Source: Deltaproteobacteria bacterium (lineage in GTDB: Bacteria; Desulfobacterota; Desulfuromonadia; Geobacterales; Pseudopelobacteraceae). Taken from it: DNA of 14,618 nucleotides. The position numbers and the translations under genes are program-made. The stretch spans positions 1 through 14,618 of the forward strand of contig JAURXC010000406.1 in NCBI GenBank assembly GCA_030654645.1. Direction: 5' to 3'. Positions 1-5,893 of the stretch are shown here, in pieces. Numbering within the stretch: position 1 is the stretch's first letter; every line of letters starts with the position of its first letter. A model generated the notes under the pieces. That model did not search any database. It saw nothing but the letters and a program-made list of their open reading frames with translations, and was not told where the DNA came from.

Positions 1-810
1 CATGTCATCCAGTATCCCCAAGGTGCGGGCTGTATCCAGGTCGGCGGCCATCACCGCGAAGGGTTTCTCGTCACGCTGCTTGCGCTTCCGTAGCCTCACG
101 ACCGCTTCCGGGTTGCAGGCATCCACGGCCAGGTGGTAGCCGCCGATCCCCTTTACCGCCAGGATTGCGCCTTCCCTGAGCAGTTCAATGCCGCGCAGGA
201 CTGCGTCGTCCTCTGCGGCAATCACTTCTCCGGCCTTGTCAAGCAGGCTCATCCGTGGGCCGCAGGAAGGGCAGGCGATCGGCTGGGCATGGAAGCGCCG
301 GTCGGCCGGATCATGGTATTCGCCCAGGCAGGCGGGGCAGAGCGGGAATGCTGCCATTGTCGTTTTGGGGCGGTCATAGGGGATGCCGGTGATGATGCTG
401 TAACGCGGTCCGCAGTTGGTGCAGGTGATGAAGGGATAGCGGTAACGGCGGTTGGCCGGGTCGAATAGCTCGCGCAGGCAGTCGCCGCAGACCGCCGAAT
501 CCGGGGCGATCTGGATGGCCGGTTCTCCGCCGGCGCTGGACAGGATCGAAAAGCCGTCGTCCTGGCTGAGCGGTATCTCTTCGCGGTGATGTGAGCTGAT
601 AACGGCCAGCGGAGGCAGTTCGCTGGTCAGCAGATTGTCGAAATTGATAAGCCCTGCATCGCTACCCTGGACTTCGATTTCGACTCCGGCCGGAGTGTTG
701 CGTACCCAGCCGGCCAGTCCGCTTTCAAGCGCCGTCCGGTAAACAAAGGGGCGAAATCCGACTCCCTGGACAATGCCGGTTATTGTATAACGACGACGTG
801 TCAGCGACAT
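1..810 (-). CDS. hypF: Hydrogenase maturation carbamoyltransferase HypF, N-terminal part (runs off the window)
   Basis: HypF uses carbamoyl phosphate and ATP to carbamoylate the C-terminal Cys of HypE, the first step in making the CN ligands of the [NiFe]-hydrogenase active site in the cytoplasm. The 270 codons present begin with an acylphosphatase domain (about 1-92) with the GxVQGVGFRPF loop; R20 and N38 match the catalytic pair. Two zinc fingers follow, each C-x2-C-x18-C-x2-C and 24 residues apart (C108/C111/C130/C133 and C158/C161/C180/C183), the exact HypF spacing. The start of the YrdC-like domain (KGIGGYHLAVDA near 220, then RKRKQRDEKPFAVM) is also present. E. coli HypF is about 750 residues, so roughly 480 are missing beyond base 1. 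The ATG at 810 directly precedes the conserved domain; its ribosome site is weak (GGAA). It is the last visible gene of the minus-strand hyp run, 46 bp after the nucleotidyltransferase gene. Confidence 0.97.
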   Translation of the reverse strand, partial: MSLTRRRYTITGIVQGVGFRPFVYRTALESGLAGWVRNTPAGVEIEVQGSDAGLINFDNLLTSELPPLAVISSHHREEIPLSQDDGFSILSSAGGEPAIQIAPDSAVCGDCLRELFDPANRRYRYPFITCTNCGPRYSIITGIPYDRPKTTMAAFPLCPACLGEYHDPADRRFHAQPIACPSCGPRMSLLDKAGEVIAAEDDAVLRGIELLREGAILAVKGIGGYHLAVDACNPEAVVRLRKRKQRDEKPFAVMAADLDTARTLGILDDM

Positions 811-856
811 GGTTCCGAGCGTATCGTATCGGTCGGATCTTCCGGGATGAGATTGA

Positions 857-1390
857 CTATAAGCATGTCTGGTGGGTTACTTCCTGAAGCTGTTTGTCAA
901 CCCGATACCTTGTCGCAAGTTTGGCAAGCAGGGTCGTGTCAACAAGATTGGATTCCAGCAGTTCCCTGATGTCCAGAAGGTCGCGAGGTCCGCCCGCCTT
1001 CAACTTCAGGATGATGAGATATTCGGGAGATGCAACCGGGATATCTCTTCCGGCAATGTTAACGGAAATGCTCTGTTCGACGGTTTCAGCCTGATATCTA
1101 TTAGTAGCGATAATAATATCCAGACAGTCAGCGCGAATCAGAAATGGTACCGGATCATCGCTACCTCCACGTCGCAACTCCGCTTTTATACCGGCATCGC
1201 GGAGTGTTTCAACCAGATGGTCCAGTTCTTCCGGTTTGGCAAGAACCAGCAGGTCAATGTCCATTGTGGCCCGTGGCGGACTCCAGGCGGAAACAGCAAG
1301 GCCGCCGATCAGGGCAAACCCCCTTATGTAGCCATTGGCCTGGAGGGTTGCAAGCAAGTCAAGAGCCTGGTTAAGCTTTTGCAACAGCAC
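857..1390 (-). CDS. Minimal nucleotidyltransferase-like protein (AbiEii/DUF6036-type fold), possible toxin of a two-gene module
   Basis: A 177-residue protein with the signature of the DNA polymerase beta-like nucleotidyltransferase superfamily. GG at 29-30 and the D44-x-D46 pair in ATMDIDLLV form the expected hG[GS]...DxD metal site, and D91 in CLDIII is a plausible third acidic residue. The LILKLKAGGPRDLLDIREL stretch (127-145) resembles the conserved K..A...RDxxDI motif of AbiEii/DUF6036-like proteins. The start is GTG at 1390, chosen because GGAGG lies six bases upstream. It overlaps the 3' end of the 57-codon gene by 20 bp, which suggests translational coupling. Families of this fold include toxins that modify tRNA or nucleotides and also uncharacterised non-toxin proteins, so the exact role is unknown. 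It lies between hypB and hypF but has no known link to hydrogenase maturation. Confidence 0.8.
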   Translation of the reverse strand: MLLQKLNQALDLLATLQANGYIRGFALIGGLAVSAWSPPRATMDIDLLVLAKPEELDHLVETLRDAGIKAELRRGGSDDPVPFLIRADCLDIIIATNRYQAETVEQSISVNIAGRDIPVASPEYLIILKLKAGGPRDLLDIRELLESNLVDTTLLAKLATRYRVDKQLQEVTHQTCL

Positions 1391-1544
1391 GTTTTTCCTC
1401 CAGAGCTTTTATAGCCGTGGCATTAAGCAGCGCGCATGTATCGGAAAGCTCCAGCGCCATCAACAGTCGTTCCCCCGGTTTCTTCTTCATGACTTCTTCG
1501 CGCTGTTCATCACGGAGTATTTTCATCATTCGAGAGTGTGCCAC
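1371..1544 (-). CDS. Small 57-residue partner of the nucleotidyltransferase, possible antitoxin
   Basis: A short gene with a GTG start at 1544, preceded at a seven-base spacing by AGGAG. It ends at TAA 1371-1373, 20 bp inside the nucleotidyltransferase gene. The protein is charged and probably helical: a basic N-terminal part (MKILRDEQREEVMKKK) is followed by PGERLLMALELSD, a pattern I associate with small proteins encoded just upstream of AbiEii/DUF6036-like nucleotidyltransferases. There are no membrane segments. In-frame ATG codons at 1529 and 1526 are possible alternative starts, but the ribosome site favours the GTG. It begins 29 bp after the hypB stop. An antitoxin role is inferred only from size, order and overlap. 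Confidence 0.7.
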   Translation of the reverse strand: MAHSRMMKILRDEQREEVMKKKPGERLLMALELSDTCALLNATAIKALEEKRAVAKA

Positions 1545-1573
1545 TTGTACGCTCCTGATATCACAATTCAGGT

Positions 1574-2371
1574 TTATCTACTTTGTAATCCGCTTGTCAG
1601 CCATTGATACCACTCCCGCATCCCTTCGCCGCTGCGGGCCGAGACTTCGAAGATGACGATGCCGGGGTTCACGCGGCGGGCATACTGCTTGCACTTTTCC
1701 ACGTCAAAATCCAGGTGCGGCAGCAGGTCGGTCTTGTTGAGCAGCATCACGGCGGAGTTGTGGAACATCTGCGGGTACTTGAGCGGTTTGTCCTCCCCCT
1801 CGGTGACTGAAAGCACCGCCACCTTGTGGTTTTCTCCCAGGTCGAATGCGGCCGGGCAGACCAGGTTGCCGACGTTTTCGATCATCAGTATGTCCAGGTT
1901 GTCCAGGTCAAAACCTTCGGTGCCATGCATGACCATGTGGGCATCCAGGTGGCATCCGGCGCCGGTGTTGATCTGGCGCACCGGAACACCGGTGGCGGCG
2001 ATGCGACGGGCATCGTTATCGGTCTGCTGATCCCCCTCGATCACGGCAAAGCGGTATGACTCGGACAGGTCCCGCAGCGTGCGTTCCAGCAGCGTGGTCT
2101 TGCCCGAACCGGGCGAGCTGACCAGGTTCAGCACAAAAATTCCCTTGTCCCTGAAGAGGGCGCGGTTGAAGGAGGCCAGGCGGTTGTTCTTGCCGAGGAT
2201 GTCTTCCTCGATGCTTATTACGTTGCGCTTTTTGGGGGTGTGGTCGTGGGTGTGATCATGCTCATGATGATGATTATGCGTATGATCATGGTGGTCGTGG
2301 TGGTCATGCCCGTGCTCATTTTGCTCATGGTGATCATGTCCGGCTGGCGGGCATCCGCAGGTGGTGCACAT
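1574..2371 (-). CDS. hypB: Hydrogenase nickel incorporation GTPase HypB with histidine-rich nickel-binding region
   Basis: HypB is a cytoplasmic SIMIBI-class GTPase that, with HypA, inserts nickel into the large subunit of [NiFe] hydrogenases. The 265-residue protein opens with CTTCGCP (C2, C5, C7), the N-terminal high-affinity metal motif. A run at 12-44 contains 18 histidines in alternating His/Asp/Thr order. The GTPase domain has Walker A SSPGSGKTT (85-93), the metal-site pair in GAGCHLDAHM, ENVGNLVCPAAFDLGE, and NKTDLLPH for guanine specificity. An in-frame extension to an ATG at 2425 is possible. The ATG at 2371 is preferred because GGAG lies six bases upstream and family members start MCxxCGC. 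The His-rich stretch resembles HypB proteins that also store nickel. No hypA precedes it within this window; downstream come the small gene, the NTase gene and hypF. Confidence 0.97.
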   Translation of the reverse strand: MCTTCGCPPAGHDHHEQNEHGHDHHDHHDHTHNHHHEHDHTHDHTPKKRNVISIEEDILGKNNRLASFNRALFRDKGIFVLNLVSSPGSGKTTLLERTLRDLSESYRFAVIEGDQQTDNDARRIAATGVPVRQINTGAGCHLDAHMVMHGTEGFDLDNLDILMIENVGNLVCPAAFDLGENHKVAVLSVTEGEDKPLKYPQMFHNSAVMLLNKTDLLPHLDFDVEKCKQYARRVNPGIVIFEVSARSGEGMREWYQWLTSGLQSR

Positions 2372-2639
2372 ATCCATCTCCTGTATGGAGGCTAGCAACA
2401 ATAACATGAACATCTTGCATCTCATCTTCCGGCCATCTTTGACTGCTGCTCAATCACAAAATCCTCGACGTAGCCCTGCTACGCCTGCGGTTTTGTTCAA
2501 TCGCAACAGCCAAATCTGACCAAAAACTGAGCGCAATTTTGTTCAACTTATTATTACTAGCCTCCTAAGATTGTTAATGTTCTGTCACCGTAGCATGGTT
2601 TGAAGGGCTTATGCAACCGCCGGAAAGCCCCGATTGTGT
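2372..2639. other. Gene-free stretch between the ABC exporter and hypB
   Basis: No convincing gene is present. It should contain the promoter of the hypB run (minus strand) and the 3' end of the ABC exporter transcript, also minus strand. It holds the imperfect palindrome at 2442-2510, a second exact copy of TTTTGTTCAA at 2537-2546, and a small inverted repeat GGGCTT/AAGCCC (2605-2610 and 2625-2630, 14-base loop) just past the ABC stop codon. That inverted repeat could act as a weak terminator, although no T-run follows it. Confidence 0.6.
2442..2510. repeat. Imperfect palindromic element, candidate dispersed (REP-like) repeat
   Basis: Two 32-base arms (2442-2473 and 2479-2510) flank a CCCTG loop and match at 19 of 32 positions when one arm is reverse-complemented. 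The best pairing is the GTAG/CTAC closing stem and an ACAAAA/TTTTGT block. TTTTGTTCAA in the right arm recurs as a direct repeat at 2537-2546. The arrangement looks like a mobile palindromic repeat rather than a simple terminator, since no T-run follows on either strand. Genome-wide copy number, which would decide this, cannot be seen here. Confidence 0.45.
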
Positions 2640-4493
2640 TTACGTTCCGTTGAACTGCAGCTGGTGCAGGCGGTAGTAGATGCCGTGTGATTCCATTAGC
2701 TGGTCGTGAGTGCCCTCTTCGGCCTTGACGCCATGGTGGATCGTCACGATCCGGTCCGCGTCGCGGATGGTGGAGAGGCGATGGGCGATTACCAGCGAGG
2801 TGCGCCCCCGCATCATGCCCCTGATCCCTTCCTGGATCATCTGCTCGGAAGCCGGATCGATGCTGGCGGTGGCTTCGTCCAGCACAAGGATTTCCGGGTC
2901 GAAGGCCATTGCTCTGGCAAAGGAGATCAGCTGCTTTTCGCCTACCGAGAAGTTGTTGCCGCGCTCCCGCACCTCTTCCTGGTACCCCTTCGGCAGCCGC
3001 TCTATGAAGCGGTCGGCGCCGACCGAGGCCGCCGCCTGGCGCACTCGCTGTTTCGCCCGTTCGTCTCCCAGGCAGATGTTGAATTCGATGCTGCCGGTGA
3101 ACAGGCAGGGGTCCTGGAGCACGACCCCGATCCTGCGGCGGACCTCTTCCAGCGGCAGATCGCGAATGTCACGCCCTTCGATGCGGATGCTGCCACGTTC
3201 GATTTCATAAAGGCGGGTCAAGAGGCGGGTGATGGTGGTCTTGCCGCCGCCACTCTCTCCAACCAGCGCGATTCGTTCTCCGTTGGCCACGGACAGGTTG
3301 AAGGATGTCAGGATGTCGTTGCCGTCCTGGTAGGAGAAGGAGACGTCGCGGAATTCGATCAGGGGAGCTGGGGCAGCGGGCAGTGGATAGTGAACAGTGG
3401 ACAGTGAACAGTTGACAGTGGACAGTGAAAAATCTACTGCGACTTCCTGCTCCAGTTTTTTCTGTTCGCTGTCTTCCGCCTTCTGTTCACTGGTCTTAGT
3501 GTCCAAAAGCGCAAAGATCCGCTCCAGCGCCGCCATGGCGCCCTGCATCACGGAATACTTGGCCGAGAGGTCGCGGATTGGGGCGAAGAACTTTTCAATG
3601 TACTGGATGAAGGCCACCAGGACTCCGAAGGTGATGGCTCCTTTTACGATCTCACCACCGCCGTACCAGATGATCAGGGCCACCGCCAGTGACGAGAGCG
3701 CCTCGACCAGTGCGTAGAGCGAGGCGTCCCAGAATATTACCGGCATGTTGGCATCGCGGTACGAGGCATTCAGCTCACTGAACCTTTTCTCTTCGTCTCT
3801 CTCGCGATTAAAGATCTGGATGACGCTGATGCCGGAGATGCATTCGTTCAGGAAGGCGTTGAGGCCTCCAAGTCGGGCGCGCACCTCCCGAAAAGACTGG
3901 CGCATGCGTCGTCGGAAAGTGTAGGCGACATAGATCAGGACCGGCAGCACCGAGAAGGTTACCAGCGACAGTTTCAGGTTCATCCAGAGCATGACCGAGA
4001 TGATGCCGATCAGCAGTAGAATGTCCCCGACAATCGTGATGATGCCTGAGGCGAACATCTCGCCGAGCACTTCGACATCGCTGGTCAGACGCGTGACGGC
4101 GCTGCCGACCGGCACCCGGTCAAACCAGGTGACTGGGAGGTGCATCACATGCCGGTAGAGTTCCGAGCGCATGTCCGCCATGACCCGCTGCCCGACCGAT
4201 TGCAGCAGGTAGACTTCCAGAAAGGATAGCAGTGATTCGATCAGCAGGATGCCGAGAAAAGCCAGCGCAATCGTTTCAAGGCCGGCCAGTTTGCCGGTGA
4301 TGATGTGATTGTCTATCGCTGTTTTGATGATCCACGGCTGTGCCAGGCGACAGGCGGCGACCAGCGGCAGGATCAGGATTACCGCGATTATCGCGGATCG
4401 ATATGGGGAAACATAGCGGGCAAAACGCCTGAGCAGCGCGCCGTCATAGGCCTTGCCGGCCACCTCTTCTTCATAGATACCGCCGTGATGCAT
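2640..4493 (-). CDS. ABC-type exporter half-transporter (fused permease and ATPase)
   Basis: An ABC exporter half-molecule of the MsbA/LmrCD/YheHI type: six transmembrane segments (about 30-300) fused to a nucleotide-binding domain (about 378-617). The motifs are complete: Walker A GESGGGKTT (412-420), Q-loop VLQDP, X-loop REVRERGNNFS, signature FSVGEKQ (515-521), Walker B ILVLDE (535-540), D-loop SIDPASE and H571 in IAHRLST. The signature is SVGEK instead of LSGGQ, a variant I associate with YheH/LmrCD-like members. The substrate cannot be predicted. At 617 residues it is somewhat longer than the usual ~580-600, because the permease-ATPase linker (332-377) contains two stretches of 7-bp repeat DNA. 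No second half-transporter gene is adjacent, so it may be a homodimer or pair with a distant subunit. ATG at 4493 is the only sensible start, with a weak GGA ribosome site. The gene follows the kinase gene on the same strand after 139 bp. Confidence 0.93.
   Translation of the reverse strand: MHHGGIYEEEVAGKAYDGALLRRFARYVSPYRSAIIAVILILPLVAACRLAQPWIIKTAIDNHIITGKLAGLETIALAFLGILLIESLLSFLEVYLLQSVGQRVMADMRSELYRHVMHLPVTWFDRVPVGSAVTRLTSDVEVLGEMFASGIITIVGDILLLIGIISVMLWMNLKLSLVTFSVLPVLIYVAYTFRRRMRQSFREVRARLGGLNAFLNECISGISVIQIFNRERDEEKRFSELNASYRDANMPVIFWDASLYALVEALSSLAVALIIWYGGGEIVKGAITFGVLVAFIQYIEKFFAPIRDLSAKYSVMQGAMAALERIFALLDTKTSEQKAEDSEQKKLEQEVAVDFSLSTVNCSLSTVHYPLPAAPAPLIEFRDVSFSYQDGNDILTSFNLSVANGERIALVGESGGGKTTITRLLTRLYEIERGSIRIEGRDIRDLPLEEVRRRIGVVLQDPCLFTGSIEFNICLGDERAKQRVRQAAASVGADRFIERLPKGYQEEVRERGNNFSVGEKQLISFARAMAFDPEILVLDEATASIDPASEQMIQEGIRGMMRGRTSLVIAHRLSTIRDADRIVTIHHGVKAEEGTHDQLMESHGIYYRLHQLQFNGT
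3374..3429. repeat. 7-bp tandem repeat (consensus CAGTGRA) inside the ABC exporter linker
   Basis: From 3381 to 3429 there are seven contiguous 7-mers: CAGTGGA, TAGTGAA, CAGTGGA, CAGTGAA, CAGTTGA, CAGTGGA, CAGTGAA. A degenerate eighth, CAGCGGG, lies at 3374-3380. Because 3 x 7 = 21, the encoded peptide on the minus strand repeats every seven residues (SLSTVNC then SLSTVHY). The array interrupts the low-constraint linker between permease and ATPase without breaking the frame. Confidence 0.9.
3462..3500. repeat. Second short degenerate repeat in the ABC linker
   Basis: On the minus strand, AGTGAACAGAAG is followed 21 bases later by AGCGAACAGAAA, encoding SEQKAEDSEQK at residues 335-345. The 21-base period again fits a 7-bp unit. 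This purine-rich tract differs from the CAGTGRA array about 30 bp away. The two together account for most of the extra linker length. Confidence 0.65.
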
Positions 4494-4577
4494 GTGGTTT
4501 TTCCATCTCGTGCCGGGATAATTTGCGGAATGTCATCCTAGCAGATTTATCGGCGGTTGTGAAACAGCAAAGGCTGT

Positions 4578-4591
4578 CCCGCGCAGGCGGG
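4578..4591. terminator. Small GC-rich hairpin between kinase and ABC genes
   Basis: CCCGC (4578-4582) and GCGGG (4587-4591) pair around a GCAG loop in the 139-bp gap downstream of the kinase stop codon. There is no T-run, so termination activity is uncertain. The rest of 4494-4632 shows nothing recognisable. Confidence 0.25.
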
Positions 4592-4632
4592 CATTGGCGA
4601 AGAAGTTGTCTGCGGAGATAACATGCGGATAT

Positions 4633-5778
4633 TTATGCTTTATCGGTGAATACGGGAAGGTAGATGTGAATGGTGGCGCCCTCTCCCGGCTTTGACTCGG
4701 CCTGTATGCGGCCGGAGTGATGCCGGATGATCGAATGGCTGAGGGCCAGTCCCAGTCCCATGCCTTTCTGGCTGCCCATCTGTTTGGTGGTGAAATAAGG
4801 GTCGAAGATCTTCGGCATGTTTTCCGGAGCGATCCCGGTCCCCGTATCCTTGAAGGTAATATGCAGGTATTCTCCCGGTTCAATGGCAAGCACATTGTTT
4901 GCGCCGAGTGTCTCCGCCGAGACGGACACCTGGAGAGAACCGCCCTGCGGCATTGATTCGCGGGCATTGACAATCAGGCTGGCAAATACCAGTCTTAGCT
5001 GGGAGGCGTCAAAACTTATCAAGGGGAGATTGCGGGGGATGTCCGTAACGTACGAAATATTGGTTCCGTCAAGTTCGGCCGAAAGTCCGGCTTCGATCAG
5101 CGGAGTCAGGTCATCGGGTTGCTTGAGAGCGTCGCCACCCTTGGCAAATGTCAGGAGTCGCTTGCCAAGTTCCCGCGCGGTTTCGGACGTGTTTTCGACG
5201 ATCTTTAGCAATTCGGCGGTTCTGCTGCTCGGCTCGGCGCTCATGCGCGCCAGGGAAACATAGCCGAGGATCACCTGCAGCAGGTTGTTGAAATCGTGGG
5301 CTATGCCGCCGGCCAGAACGCCGATGGCCTCCATCTTCCTGGTGCGCTGGTTCTCGGCTTCCAGAATGCGGTGCCGTTTTCTGAGGTTGACCATTTCATG
5401 GCAATGATCGAGTGCTTTCAGCAGTCGGCTGAATTCAATCGGTTTGAGGACAAACTGATTGATGCCGATATCGATGGCATCAATCAGATAGTTGGTTTCA
5501 CTGAAGGCGGTCATGCAGACGATCTGGGCTTCCGGGTTGCTCTTTCTGATTTGACGCGCCATTTCAAGGCCGTTCATCTGAGGCATCATGATGTCGGTCA
5601 GCGTTATGTCTGGTGTGTGTTTCAGATATGCCTCAAGTCCCTGTTGGCCGTTTTCGGACAGTATCAGCCGATAACCCCTGGAGGATAAAACCCGTGCAAC
5701 CTGCTCACGGGTGGCATACTCATCCTCGATGTACAAAATGGTGATATCGGAATAACGCAGGTTGCTTGAGTCGGACAC
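4633..5778 (-). CDS. Hybrid signalling protein: response-regulator receiver domain followed by histidine kinase
   Basis: A 381-residue soluble two-component protein with the receiver domain first. The receiver (about 12-125) has acidic residues E18/D19, phosphoacceptor D62 in LTDIMMPQMNG, T90 and K112 in LKPIE. The kinase part starts with the HisKA block GIAHDFNNLLQVILG, with phosphoacceptor H161. The ATPase domain carries the N box VNARESMP, G1 DTGTGIAPE, F box FDPYFTTK and G2 GMGLGLALS. There is no transmembrane segment or sensor domain, so its input is probably phosphoryl transfer from another kinase to the receiver. The HDFNN-type H box is common in hybrid kinases of delta-proteobacteria. 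No cognate output regulator is next to it. It is transcribed away from priA's 3' end with 115 bp between them and is followed by the ABC gene. Confidence 0.93.
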   Translation of the reverse strand: MSDSSNLRYSDITILYIEDEYATREQVARVLSSRGYRLILSENGQQGLEAYLKHTPDITLTDIMMPQMNGLEMARQIRKSNPEAQIVCMTAFSETNYLIDAIDIGINQFVLKPIEFSRLLKALDHCHEMVNLRKRHRILEAENQRTRKMEAIGVLAGGIAHDFNNLLQVILGYVSLARMSAEPSSRTAELLKIVENTSETARELGKRLLTFAKGGDALKQPDDLTPLIEAGLSAELDGTNISYVTDIPRNLPLISFDASQLRLVFASLIVNARESMPQGGSLQVSVSAETLGANNVLAIEPGEYLHITFKDTGTGIAPENMPKIFDPYFTTKQMGSQKGMGLGLALSHSIIRHHSGRIQAESKPGEGATIHIYLPVFTDKA

Positions 5779-5893
5779 GTTTTACTCACGGTACTCGAAT
5801 TTAAATCCATCTGTATTACTACTATTTACCAGACTATTGAAAATTCGCAACCTTTCTAATGCAGACGAGCAACAAATCTGCGGCCGCGATAAT

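Noticed and set aside
2240..2340. CAT/GTG-rich tract as a microsatellite
   Set aside because: It is the coding sequence of HypB's histidine-rich region; irregular codon order and family precedent explain it.
2372..2425. N-terminal extension of HypB from an ATG at 2425
   Set aside because: The GGAG ribosome site and the conserved MCxxCGC family start both support 2371; the extension would precede the metal motif with an unrelated hydrophobic stretch.
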